From Saprospiraceae bacterium (lineage in GTDB: Bacteria; Bacteroidota; Bacteroidia; Chitinophagales; Saprospiraceae): DNA of 32,547 bases. Under the pieces are notes generated by a model. It had not been told where the DNA came from. It did not search any database and saw only the letters and a list, made by a program, of their open reading frames with translations. The translations under genes were made by a program, and so were the position numbers. Location of the stretch: positions 1 through 32,547 of the forward strand of contig JAGTVA010000027.1 in the NCBI GenBank assembly GCA_018224445.1. Reading direction: 5' to 3'. Positions 24,781 through 32,547 of the stretch are shown piece after piece (the stretch's first letter is position 1; each line of letters starts with the position of its first letter).

Positions 24781-25839
24781 ATGGAGAAAGAAATTAATGG
24801 AATTTTAAAATGCGTGGGGGTAATCGGTGCGGGAGTATTTGGAAGCACCATTGCCAACTTGTTGGCAAAAAACGCGGAGCAGGTACTCATATACTCGCGG
24901 AGGAGGGAATTTGTACAGCGTATAAACAGCGGGGATCTCGGGCCTTATCTCAACGATCCAAAAACCATAAGGGCGACCGATGATCCATCCTTTTTAGCCA
25001 ATTCCTGCACCTTGATTTTCCCCGTTTTGCCCTCGGTCTCTTTTGGCGAAGTCCTTGCCACCTTCAGTCCCTTTCTCAAACCCTCCCATATATTAATTCA
25101 CGGGACCAAAGGCCTCCATCTCCACGGCTTTGACGAAAACCAAATTTTGGATGCCACGATTTCGAGAAAATCAGTCCGTACCATGAGTGAGCTGATCCGA
25201 GAGGAGACCAATGTCCTTCGCGTGGGATGCCTTTCCGGCCCCAATCTCGCTAAAGAAATTCTGGAAGGGCAACCCACGGCAACCGTCATCGCTTCCGAAT
25301 TCGAAGAAGTAGTTGAATTGGGCCAACGAGCGCTTTCAAGCGATAAGTTTTTTGTTTTTGGCTCCAAAGATATTGTAGGAGCAGAATTAGCGGGTTCGCT
25401 GAAAAATATCATTGCCCTGGGATCCGGCCTGCTCATGGGATTGGGCTTTGGAAAAAACATGCAGGCCATGTTGATTACCCGGGGCCTCAGGGAAGTGATT
25501 TATTTTGGAAAAGCAATGGGCAGTGATAGTAAAGCATTTTTGGGTACCGCGGGTATAGGTGATATCATCGCTACCTGCACCAGCGAGAAAAGTAGAAATT
25601 TTCAGGTTGGTCAGCGACTGGCTGAAGGAGAAACACTGGAGGAAATTTTAAATTCCATGGTTGAAGTGGCCGAAGGAATCCGCACGTTAAAGATCGCGCG
25701 ACAATTAGCAAAGCATTACAATATCCACGTCCCCATTACCAATATGCTATACAGTGTTGTATTCGAGGGATACAATATCAATCGCGCCATTCACTACCTC
25801 ATGAGATATCCCTTCGCCCCCGATGTGGATTTCTTGTAA
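24781..25839 (+). CDS. gpsA: Glycerol-3-phosphate dehydrogenase [NAD(P)+]
   Basis: GpsA reduces dihydroxyacetone phosphate to sn-glycerol 3-phosphate, the backbone of phospholipids. The 352-residue protein has a Rossmann fold with GAGVFG (16-21), the segment FPVLPSVSF, LSGPNLAKEI, the catalytic Lys208 in AGSLKNIIALGSGL, and the substrate-binding ATCTSEKSRNFQVG. The length is slightly above E. coli (339) owing to both ends. The ATG at 24781 places the nucleotide-binding motif at a normal distance. Its place next to yidC and an envelope-stress-like gene fits membrane biogenesis. Confidence 0.96.
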   Translation: MEKEINGILKCVGVIGAGVFGSTIANLLAKNAEQVLIYSRRREFVQRINSGDLGPYLNDPKTIRATDDPSFLANSCTLIFPVLPSVSFGEVLATFSPFLKPSHILIHGTKGLHLHGFDENQILDATISRKSVRTMSELIREETNVLRVGCLSGPNLAKEILEGQPTATVIASEFEEVVELGQRALSSDKFFVFGSKDIVGAELAGSLKNIIALGSGLLMGLGFGKNMQAMLITRGLREVIYFGKAMGSDSKAFLGTAGIGDIIATCTSEKSRNFQVGQRLAEGETLEEILNSMVEVAEGIRTLKIARQLAKHYNIHVPITNMLYSVVFEGYNINRAIHYLMRYPFAPDVDFL

Positions 25840-25952
25840 TCTCTGCGCTTTTTTTTTCAAAAAAAATACACACTTTTGGAATAGCCGGGCTTTTTTTCAG
25901 TTTGAAAGAAAAATATATCCTATATTTAAGCCTAAAATACAATACGAAAAAC

Positions 25953-26972
25953 ATGAATCAAGTACCCAGTCCTCAGTTTAAAGACAAGTCCTTTTGGCAG
26001 AGACCCGAAGGAATTACCGGCATGCTGTTTTTAGCAGGATTAATAGTGGGAGGTGGATACCTGCTTTATTTGGTCCTGCCTACGCTGGTAATCATGGCTC
26101 AGAATACCCTTTATTTGGTGGGTATGCTGTTGGTTTTATTTGCTGTTTTATACATGGTGTTCGATCCGCGTATGCGCACCTTGATTTCCTACAGCTACCG
26201 AAGCATTATGAGGTGGATAACCGGAGTTTTCATCACTATTGATCCCATAGGAATATTAAAAAATTACGTCCAGGACCTCGAAAAAAACCTTCGAAAAATG
26301 GGCAAGCAAATCGGAACCATACGCGGCCAGATGAGACGACTAAAAACCATGGTGTCAGACAATGAAAAGGAAATTGAAAACAACCTGCTGATGGCGAGAA
26401 GGGCCAACCAAGAGGGCATTGAAAGGCAGGTAATGCTGTCAACCCGCAAGGCTGCTAGATTGAGAGACAGCAATGAAAAGTACCGGGAATTGCTTCAAAA
26501 ACTCGAAATTCTGTATCGCGTACTCACTAAAATGTATCAAAATTCCGAAATTCTACTCGAGGATACCAAGGATCAGGTAAAGCTGAAAGAGCAAGAGAGA
26601 AAAGCCATTCGCGCCAGTCACTCCGCAATGAAATCGGCTATGAATGTCATTTCCGGTGACAACGACAGGCGAATACTCTTCGACAAAGCCCTTGAAGCCA
26701 TAGCAGATGACGTGGCCGATAAGGTAGGAGAAATGGAGCGATTTATGGAGATGTCCTCCAATTTCATGAATTCTGTGGATTTGCAAAACGGTATCTTCGA
26801 GGAACAAGGCCTCCGTATGTTGGAGCAGTGGGAGAAGGAATCCAAACTCATGTTATTGGAAGGCGAGTCGTCTTCGAGTTCCCTCGACCTCGGGAAAAGA
26901 AAGCCTGAAAAGGAAAAATTAAAAAGAAAAAATGAAGAAAAGGGCTCTCAATACGACAGCTTATTTGATTAG
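25953..26972 (+). CDS. Membrane-anchored PspA/IM30-like coiled-coil protein
   Basis: The ORF track starts at a TTG (25902); the ATG at 25953 (MNQVPSPQFKDKSFW) is preferred and gives 339 residues. Two adjacent TM helices at about 19-66 (GMLFLAGLIVGGGYLLYLVLP and LYLVGMLLVLFAVLYMVF) precede a long helical coiled coil (about 95-290), with DPIGILKNYVQDLEKNLRKMGKQIGTIRGQMRRLKTMVSDNEKEIENNLLMARRANQ. That stretch resembles the start of PspA/IM30 proteins, whose N-terminus is normally an amphipathic, not transmembrane, helix. The C-terminus is Lys/Glu-rich (KRKPEKEKLKRKN). The sequence suggests a bitopic or hairpin membrane protein facing the cytoplasm. Function is not established; a membrane-integrity role is inference. 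The M1 peptidase gene follows after 18 bases. Confidence 0.65.
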   Translation: MNQVPSPQFKDKSFWQRPEGITGMLFLAGLIVGGGYLLYLVLPTLVIMAQNTLYLVGMLLVLFAVLYMVFDPRMRTLISYSYRSIMRWITGVFITIDPIGILKNYVQDLEKNLRKMGKQIGTIRGQMRRLKTMVSDNEKEIENNLLMARRANQEGIERQVMLSTRKAARLRDSNEKYRELLQKLEILYRVLTKMYQNSEILLEDTKDQVKLKEQERKAIRASHSAMKSAMNVISGDNDRRILFDKALEAIADDVADKVGEMERFMEMSSNFMNSVDLQNGIFEEQGLRMLEQWEKESKLMLLEGESSSSSLDLGKRKPEKEKLKRKNEEKGSQYDSLFD

Positions 26973-26990
26973 AATACAAACCCGTCATTT

Positions 26991-29483
26991 ATGTTGAAGA
27001 CTCCGTACCTTATCCACTGTTTAAAAATGGTGGTTGTGTTGTTTCTCTTTATTCAGGACAGCGGTCAATTGCTAAATTCACAACCTATAGACGCTCCGTA
27101 TGGTTGTCACCACATCCACAATAATTTTCAATCCTACGGTGTATTTACTCACCGCTCAGATGCTGCTCAAAAAGTAATTCGAAGGAGCGATACCCTGAAT
27201 TTGTATCACTATGAAATTCACCTGGATGTAACCCGTTTTATTTCAGGTGAAATATACGGAAGGACCATCGTCCACCTGGAGTCATTGATGGATTCAATCC
27301 ACGTGATAACCCTCGATCTCGAAGGTTTGACAGTAGACTCTGTAAACATAGAGCAGTCCGCAATGCCCTTTAGTCACGACGGCAGATTTTTGCGCATTTT
27401 TTCCGACGAACCCCTCTCAGCCAACGACAGTATTGAAGCGGAAGTTTTTTACCACGGAAGCCCGATCACCTGCCCGTCCGGATTTGGAGGCTTTTATTTT
27501 GAGAATGGTTACGCCTACAACCTCGGAATCGGCCTGGCAGCGGACCCTCACAATTTTGGCCGCAGCTGGTTTCCCTGTTTTGATAATTTCGTGCAGCGAT
27601 CTACCTTTGAATACCACGTAAAAAGTGAGGGAGGGAGAAAAGCCCACGCCGTAGGCAGATTTATAGAAGAGCAAGCCCTTGCAGGCGACACCCTGGTAAG
27701 GGTTTACCGAATGGAACAACCCATTCCCACTTACTTGAGCAGTGTAGCTGTCTCCAACTACAGAACGATGGACTGGACCCACCAGGGGGCTTACGGCCCG
27801 GTCGATATTCAACTGATTGCAAGGTCGGGAGATCTGGATAACTTCAGGGCATCTCTTGAAGACCTGGAATACGCCATAGATGCTCTTGAATACTGGTACG
27901 GCCCTTATCCCTTTGAGCGCATAGGATATGTAATCACCACCAGAGGAGCCATGGAGCACCCCACTAATACCGCATACCCAAGCCACAGTATTGCTGGCGG
28001 ACAAAAAAGCACCCGACTGATGGCCCACGAACTCTGCCACCATTGGTGGGGAAACCTCACCACGCTCACCACTGCTAAAGACATGTGGATCAAAGAAGGG
28101 CCGGCCGAATACGGCGCTCACCTGACTCAGGAATTTATCAACGGGCCTGAGGGCCTTAAAACTGCCGTTAGAAATAACCATCAAACCACCATCGAAACTG
28201 CCCACACCGTCGACGATGGTTACTTTGCACTTTCCCCTATGCCCGCCTACAACACCTATGGAAGGCATACCTACATCCGCGGCGCTTCCGTAATCCACAA
28301 TTTGAGAGGTTACCTGGGCGACAGTCTCTTCAGGCATGGTATGCAAGGGGTGCTCATGGACAATTCCTTCTCGGCTATAGATGCTTATGAATTCAGAGAT
28401 CAACTAACAGATCTTACCGGTTGCGATCTCACTCACTTTTTTAACGATTGGATTTTTGCCCCGGGTTACGCTGATTTTTCAATAGACTCCTTTAGGGTGA
28501 TTGGCCAAAGTGGAAATAAGCACCTGGTGGAGACTTTTTTTAAACAGCGAAAATACCAAAGCCCGCATTATCACCTGGAAGTTCCCCTTCAAATAACTTT
28601 TGGGAATGCAGGCCAAAAAACAAGCGTGAGGATGATCGCCTCAGACAGTCTGTCCTCCGATACCATTGCCTTGGAATTTATTCCCGAATGGGCGGTTTTA
28701 AATGACGAACACAGCTTGAATTTAGCTTCTTTTACCAGTGTTCTTAAAATCGACCAGCCCGGAACCATTCAGGATCCGTATACCCGTACCAGGTGGGTCA
28801 CTGACCAGGTGGAAGATTCGGTGCTCTTGTATATAGAGCACCACTATTCCGGGCCTGACAAGCCCGAGGCAATGGATCCGGATTTCCGGATTTCAGCAAA
28901 TCACTATTTTGCTGTCAAAGGCAATTTTGACGAAAGTTGGAAGGCTACACTCACTCTGCGAATCGAGGGAAAGGGAAATCTAGCCCTCGACAGCGATTTG
29001 GTTTCAATAACGGAGGATTCTCTCATTTTGGTGTATCGACCCGACAGGGCTACCGAATGGGTGGAGTACCCTCACTACACCAAACATATTCTTATTCCCG
29101 GAAGTGGATCTGGTTTTATCAATATCCAAAAAATTCAATCCGGAGAATACGCTTTTGCCAATTCATTTTTTAAGGGTGGAACTCCAACAGTGGATCGCAA
29201 TCAACCCGATATAGAGTTTTCTCTTTATCCCAATCCATTGACGACAAATACCCTCCATATCGCAAGTGGGCAACAGGAGGGCAATTACCGCGCTACAATC
29301 TATGATCTGCGGGGTACTGAGGTTATGACAATTCCGGTATTGCACATCTCACCGGAGGCCGAGCAATCCATCGACCTGAAAAACCTCCTTCCGGGAACCT
29401 ATTTTTTGAATTTGAGTAAAACCGGGGACCAATCCCAATATATGAATTCAAATTTAAATGTATTACCGTTTATTAAACAATAG
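26991..29483 (+). CDS. Secreted M1-family metallopeptidase with T9SS sorting domain
   Basis: The 830-residue protein has a signal peptide (about 1-31). An aminopeptidase N-type N-terminal beta domain follows (YEIHLDVTRFISGEIYGRTIVHLE). The thermolysin-like catalytic domain has the zinc site HELCHHWWGN (His346, Glu347, His350), with the third ligand Glu369 18 residues on (KEGPAEYG). The active-site Tyr is in YIRGASVI. The substrate-amine motif, normally GAMEN, reads GAMEH (319-323). A type A sorting domain closes the protein (from about 742, FSLYPNPLTTNTLHIAS, and LPGTYFLNLSKTGD). It should cleave N-terminal residues from peptides at the cell surface. It is the last gene of the yidC run. Confidence 0.9.
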   Translation: MLKTPYLIHCLKMVVVLFLFIQDSGQLLNSQPIDAPYGCHHIHNNFQSYGVFTHRSDAAQKVIRRSDTLNLYHYEIHLDVTRFISGEIYGRTIVHLESLMDSIHVITLDLEGLTVDSVNIEQSAMPFSHDGRFLRIFSDEPLSANDSIEAEVFYHGSPITCPSGFGGFYFENGYAYNLGIGLAADPHNFGRSWFPCFDNFVQRSTFEYHVKSEGGRKAHAVGRFIEEQALAGDTLVRVYRMEQPIPTYLSSVAVSNYRTMDWTHQGAYGPVDIQLIARSGDLDNFRASLEDLEYAIDALEYWYGPYPFERIGYVITTRGAMEHPTNTAYPSHSIAGGQKSTRLMAHELCHHWWGNLTTLTTAKDMWIKEGPAEYGAHLTQEFINGPEGLKTAVRNNHQTTIETAHTVDDGYFALSPMPAYNTYGRHTYIRGASVIHNLRGYLGDSLFRHGMQGVLMDNSFSAIDAYEFRDQLTDLTGCDLTHFFNDWIFAPGYADFSIDSFRVIGQSGNKHLVETFFKQRKYQSPHYHLEVPLQITFGNAGQKTSVRMIASDSLSSDTIALEFIPEWAVLNDEHSLNLASFTSVLKIDQPGTIQDPYTRTRWVTDQVEDSVLLYIEHHYSGPDKPEAMDPDFRISANHYFAVKGNFDESWKATLTLRIEGKGNLALDSDLVSITEDSLILVYRPDRATEWVEYPHYTKHILIPGSGSGFINIQKIQSGEYAFANSFFKGGTPTVDRNQPDIEFSLYPNPLTTNTLHIASGQQEGNYRATIYDLRGTEVMTIPVLHISPEAEQSIDLKNLLPGTYFLNLSKTGDQSQYMNSNLNVLPFIKQ

Positions 29484-29609
29484 AATAGAACTCTATAGGC
29501 TATCGCAAAGTGAAATTTAATACCAGGACAATAAGTCCCAATCAGCTGAACATCAAATATTTACAATTCAATTTGGCAAGGTTTTTGTTTTGTTAATAAA
29601 AAAAACAAA

Positions 29610-29795
29610 ATGGAAACCACAGACTATTCTTTCACAAAAAAGCAGTCCTCCTACGCCCTGGATTGGTTCAATGCCATCCTGATCATCCTCATTTTAATCA
29701 TCCTCCTGATCCTTGTTTTTTTATACGATTATGGAACGGACCTATTCAATTTAATTTTTTCGAATGAAAAAATTGAAAATTTAGTCGGGCAGTAA
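29610..29795 (+). CDS. Small single-span membrane protein of unknown function
   Basis: The 61-residue ORF begins METTDYSFTKKQSSYALDWFN and has one strong TM helix (about 22-40, AILIILILIILLILVFL). A short polar tail follows (YDYGTDLFNLIFSNEKIENLVGQ). The hydrophobic block is uninterrupted and the polar ends are balanced, which supports a real gene. No family is recognised. It lies 126 bases after the M1 peptidase and before tRNA-Lys. The leader is rich in TTTTG repeats, with no exact TAnnTTTG. Confidence 0.5.
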   Translation: METTDYSFTKKQSSYALDWFNAILIILILIILLILVFLYDYGTDLFNLIFSNEKIENLVGQ

Positions 29796-30002
29796 ACTTG
29801 AAAAACAAACAATCAGGCCTTTCCTTCTCTACCATAAATTAAGTCGAAATTACTCGCTCCAATAAGCCCGGGTTATCGAATTAGAAAAACATCTTCACCA
29901 TCGTTCCGGATTCTCACAAGGGAATCGGTTGATTATTTTTCGTCCGGAAAATTACTTAAAGGCCAACTCAATTATCTTTTGCGAGAATCATCTTCCTGCA
30001 CG

Positions 30003-30039
30003 AAAAAAGGGCAATAAGCTTTATCGCCTACTACCCTTT
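30003..30039 (-). terminator. Intrinsic terminator for tRNA-Lys
   Basis: Read on the minus strand, AAAGGG pairs with CCCTTT and, after a seven-base bulge, CGATAA pairs with TTATTG (one G-T) around an AGC loop, followed by a run of six T. It lies 11 bases after the tRNA 3' end. Confidence 0.6.
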
Positions 30040-30050
30040 GATCTTGAAAG

Positions 30051-30123
30051 TGATCTCGCCGGGGCTCGAACCCGGGACCCTCTGATTAAAAGTCAGATGC
30101 TCTACCAGCTGAGCTACGAGATC
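30051..30123 (-). tRNA. tRNA-Lys (anticodon TTT)
   Basis: The 73-base gene folds as a full cloverleaf. The acceptor GATCTCG pairs with CGAGATC. The D-arm is GCTC-AGCTGGTA-GAGC. The anticodon arm is TCTGA-CTTTTAA-TCAGA with TTT at the centre. The T-arm is CCGGG-TTCGAGC-CCCGG, and the discriminator base is A. CCA is not encoded, so it must be added after processing. The plus-strand ORF across it is an antisense artefact. Confidence 0.97.
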
Positions 30124-30328
30124 ATCCATTATTTTTTGGAGTTGCAAAGATAAAATAAAGTTTTTAAATGCCGCAAATCAACATGGAAATTATCAATTAT
30201 TATTTACCCCCTTCGATCAGGAGTTGACTAGTGTATGATTTACAGGAATTTAACTACCTCTATTGGATATATAGATTTATGGTTACCCCCTGTGATTATA
30301 AATCACCCTCCCGGCCTAAGACTGTGGC

Positions 30329-31240
30329 CTATATATCAAAAACTTCACCTTCCTCTGCTGCATAGGTCTCCTTAAATACTGTACTGGCCTCCTCTCTGAT
30401 TGTATCAATATCTTTATACCGGGAGGAAAAGTGTCCGACAATTAATTTTTTCACCCCTACCTTCAATGCCAATAGCGCTGCCTGCAAGGAGGTTGTGTGC
30501 ATGGTCTTTTCAGCTCTTTCCCTGTCCTCCTCCAAAAAAGTAGCCTCGTGATACAGGGTAGTCACCCCTGTGAGTATTTCTTTCTGGGCTTCAAAGGGCC
30601 GGGTGTCTGAGCAGTAGGCGTATTTTCTGGCAGGCTCTTCTTCAACCACAAAAGCCGAGGCTTTAATTACCTTTCCCGAAGAGGTTATATAATCCGCTCC
30701 CGCTCTGATTTTTTCTCTTTCCTCTCCGGGGACTCCGTATTCATCCAACAGTGCTCCGTCCAAATTCCTTTTGCCCTTCTTTTCCCCAAAAATATATCCA
30801 TAAGTAGGCACTCTGTGTTCAAGAGGAAAGGCGGTTACTGTCAGTTGCCGGTTTTCAAATATCTGTTTGACTCCTACATGATTCAATTCAAGCAATTCCA
30901 GTGGGTAGTTGAGTGGATTTCCGGTGATATTCAGTATGCACTCTACAACCTCTTTGATCCCCAAGGGAGCAATTACCTGAAGGGGTTCCGACCGATGCAT
31001 AAGATTGTACGATTGCAACAGGCCAAATAGTCCGAAAAAGTGATCTCCGTGCAGGTGACTGATGAAAATCTGTTTTATCCTGTTCTTTTTGACTCCGGCC
31101 TCGTCCATCCGCATTTGGGTTCCCTCTCCACAGTCTATCAGGAATATATCATCTCTGTATTTTAGCACCTGTGCAGAGGGATGTCTCCCATAGGCGGGAA
31201 GTGCCGAATTACTCCCTAATATTCTGACTTTAAAATCCAT
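30329..31240 (-). CDS. rnz: Ribonuclease Z (tRNA 3' endonuclease)
   Basis: RNase Z cuts the 3' trailer from pre-tRNAs, mainly those lacking an encoded CCA. The 303-residue metallo-beta-lactamase-fold protein shows the zinc motif SHLHGDHFFG (His62, His64, Asp66, His67). Further zinc and catalytic residues are in EHRVPTYGY, YCSDTRPF and VGHFSSRY. The N-terminal ILGSNSALPAYGRHPSA is typical of the short bacterial form. It is downstream of, and 36 bases from, the STAS-domain gene on the same strand, so co-transcription is likely. tRNA-Lys without CCA lies just beyond its stop. Confidence 0.96.
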   Translation of the reverse strand: MDFKVRILGSNSALPAYGRHPSAQVLKYRDDIFLIDCGEGTQMRMDEAGVKKNRIKQIFISHLHGDHFFGLFGLLQSYNLMHRSEPLQVIAPLGIKEVVECILNITGNPLNYPLELLELNHVGVKQIFENRQLTVTAFPLEHRVPTYGYIFGEKKGKRNLDGALLDEYGVPGEEREKIRAGADYITSSGKVIKASAFVVEEEPARKYAYCSDTRPFEAQKEILTGVTTLYHEATFLEEDRERAEKTMHTTSLQAALLALKVGVKKLIVGHFSSRYKDIDTIREEASTVFKETYAAEEGEVFDI

Positions 31241-31276
31241 TAAAATGCTGGTTATTCCCCCGAGAACTACCGGGAT

Positions 31277-31660
31277 TTACTCCTCTTCCGCTTCACCCAA
31301 TAATTCCCTTTCGACTTCTTCCATCAGTACGAATTCTATGGACTCCTCAATGGTGGGAATAATATTAAGTATGGTATCCAGTCGGGAAATCTGAATAATT
31401 TTTCTCACGTGGTCATTTTTCAATCCGGTCACTACAAAACTACCTCCCTGTTTCAAAAGTCGGTGCGCAGTGAGTATGGAACTCAAGCCCGAGCTGTCAA
31501 TGTATTTGACTTTACTCAAATCGAGGATTAGGTTATTTACTCCCTCATTAAGTAAAAAGATAAATTCACTTTTTAATTTTGGAGCGAGGGTAGAATTCAA
31601 GTTCTCTTCATTAAATCTGAGTATGGTATACTTTTCTTCTTTTTCCAGTTCGTACTTCAT
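31277..31660 (-). CDS. STAS-domain protein (anti-sigma factor antagonist type)
   Basis: The ORF track starts at 31711, but the ATG at 31660 (MKYELEKEEKYTILRF) gives a normal 127-residue STAS protein and removes an unnatural Leu/Ile-rich extension. The core LILDLSKVKYIDSSGLSSILTAHRLL holds DSSGL, where the second Ser (Ser57) is the phosphorylation site in SpoIIAA-type antagonists. Such proteins are switched by a kinase/anti-sigma factor, but no partner gene is visible here. The acidic C-terminus (VERELLGEAEEE) is unlike the short classical form. It precedes rnz. Confidence 0.88.
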   Translation of the reverse strand: MKYELEKEEKYTILRFNEENLNSTLAPKLKSEFIFLLNEGVNNLILDLSKVKYIDSSGLSSILTAHRLLKQGGSFVVTGLKNDHVRKIIQISRLDTILNIIPTIEESIEFVLMEEVERELLGEAEEE

Positions 31661-31719
31661 AAAAAATAAATAGGTTATTGAATGAGTAATTAATAAGGGC
31701 CAATTTAACAAATATCCTT

Positions 31720-31738
31720 CTAACAGTCTACCTGTTAG
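31720..31738. promoter_or_regulatory. Palindromic operator-like site CTAACAG-N5-CTGTTAG
   Basis: A perfect seven-base inverted repeat with a five-base centre lies 60 bases upstream of the STAS start. It has no T-run, so it is unlikely to be a terminator. An operator is possible, but an inverted repeat of this size can occur by chance in a window of this length. Confidence 0.25.
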
Positions 31739-31868
31739 TTACTTTAAACAGGATTATATTAAAAGGGTTCTCATTATTCCCGAATCTATTTTCAACACAA
31801 CCACCAATTTGCTTTCAATGGTCAGAAAGGTGGGCATCAAATGCAGACACCCCAACTGGAGTCCGGTA

Positions 31869-32547
31869 TTAAAAAGTAAACTTGGCCGCCAAACTCGGCA
31901 AAATAGGCAATTGGTCAACTCGCTCGAGTTCGATCACATCGTAATAAAAAATATTTTTCCTGTCGTAGGCATTGGTTACACTTGCTGTAATTTCAAGATT
32001 GGTGTATCGCCCGAGTTCTATAAACCTCTTCAATGAAAGATCCATTCGGTGGTAGTAAGGAAGGCGGCCCCGGTTGAGATTGTTATCAAATATGGGCCGG
32101 ACATCCGGATTTCCGCTTACATAATCTAAGTCATTGGGTTGTAAAAAGGGATAATCTCCGAAATATCCCCTGATCTGGGTAAAGGGAAAACCGGAACCCA
32201 AGTTCCACCTGGCACCTGCCTCCCATTGCTTATCAGCTCCAAATCTGTAGGTGGCTAATAAATTGACGTTGTGCCTTCGATCAAAATTGGTGGGATAGGT
32301 CTGAAATCCGTCATTCCTATCCACATAAGCGAGAGAATAAGTCGCCCAAAGATAGAGGTAGTTTCGATCGTATCTGGCAAAAAAATCAATTCCGTAAGCT
32401 TCGCCCGTTTCGGCTATATAATTTGGGTCACCAGCCCTCAGTTTATTTCGGTTGAGGTTGATCAACAACCCGTGATATTTATAATAGGGCTCAAAATTAA
32501 TCTCAATAAGATTTTCAAACAAATCCGCCTCGAGTCCCACGCCAATA
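31869..32547 (-). CDS. TonB-dependent receptor, C-terminal part (cut by window edge)
   Basis: The visible 226 residues are alternating beta strands of an outer-membrane barrel (LYLWATYSLAYVDRND, DRRHNVNLLATYRFG, WEAGARWNLGSGFPFT, RYTNLEITASVTNAYDRKNIFYYD), ending in LAAKFTF. The terminal Phe is the signal for barrel assembly. The strand pattern and the NAYDRKNIF segment are typical of TonB-dependent/SusC-like receptors. The ORF-track Met at 32540 is an internal GTG, and the frame stays open to the edge, so the N-terminal plug and most of the barrel lie outside the window. The ligand cannot be told. Confidence 0.85.
   Translation of the reverse strand, partial: IGVGLEADLFENLIEINFEPYYKYHGLLINLNRNKLRAGDPNYIAETGEAYGIDFFARYDRNYLYLWATYSLAYVDRNDGFQTYPTNFDRRHNVNLLATYRFGADKQWEAGARWNLGSGFPFTQIRGYFGDYPFLQPNDLDYVSGNPDVRPIFDNNLNRGRLPYYHRMDLSLKRFIELGRYTNLEITASVTNAYDRKNIFYYDVIELERVDQLPILPSLAAKFTF

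Noticed and set aside
25902-25952. TTG-initiated extension of the PspA-like protein
   Set aside because: The extension is in an AT-rich leader; the ATG at 25953 gives a natural N-terminus.
27417-28403. 328-aa minus-strand ORF
   Set aside because: Antisense shadow of the M1 peptidase catalytic domain.
29929-30153. 74-aa ORF with GARTRDPLIKS
   Set aside because: This peptide is the antisense translation of tRNA-Lys.

Overview
The window looks like chromosomal DNA of a member of the Bacteroidota, most likely a marine or environmental Saprospiria/Lewinella-like lineage (lineage is inference). The signs are: a fused SecDF; PorD and PorE-like type IX secretion system (T9SS) proteins; three large exported proteins ending in type A sorting domains; SprB repeats; a TonB-dependent receptor fragment; near-absence of Shine-Dalgarno sequences; and several matches to the Bacteroidota promoter (TTTG / TAnnTTTG).

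Layout. 1-132: a degenerate heptamer tandem array, cut by the window edge. 143-1655: porD then purN. 1695-2669 (-): an ACC-deaminase/D-cysteine-desulfhydrase-like PLP enzyme. 2670-2979: a gap holding its promoter and a 75-bp element with perfect 14-bp terminal inverted repeats. 2980-7095: a 1371-aa secreted SprB-repeat protein, convergent with a PorE-like lipoprotein (7101-9080, -). 9171-12427 (-): secDF with terminator and promoter. 12656-13114 (-): a small TerB-like protein. 13434-16073: mutS with a TTG start, convergent with a surface thioredoxin-fold/SprB/PKD protein (16088-19258, -) and ffh (19324-20661, -). 21133-21777: a small exported protein, convergent with a DUF3293 protein (21787-22206, -). 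22269-29483: a probable plus-strand operon of yidC, a DUF6438 lipoprotein, gpsA, a PspA-like membrane coiled-coil protein and a secreted M1 peptidase. 29610-29795: a small membrane ORF. 30051-30123 (-): tRNA-Lys(TTT) with a terminator. 30329-31660 (-): rnz and a STAS-domain protein. 31869-32547 (-): the C-terminal end of a TonB-dependent receptor.

How the genes fit together. The window is rich in protein export. Ffh, SecDF and YidC serve the inner membrane; PorD and the PorE-like lipoprotein serve the T9SS; three proteins carry T9SS sorting domains (SprB adhesin-like, thioredoxin-fold, M1 peptidase). Housekeeping genes (purN, mutS, gpsA, rnz, tRNA-Lys) are interspersed. I see no prophage, complete IS, CRISPR array or recognisable defence system. 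The least explained items are the surface-tethered thioredoxin, the inverted-repeat element, the heptamer array in front of porD, and the membrane-anchored PspA-like protein.
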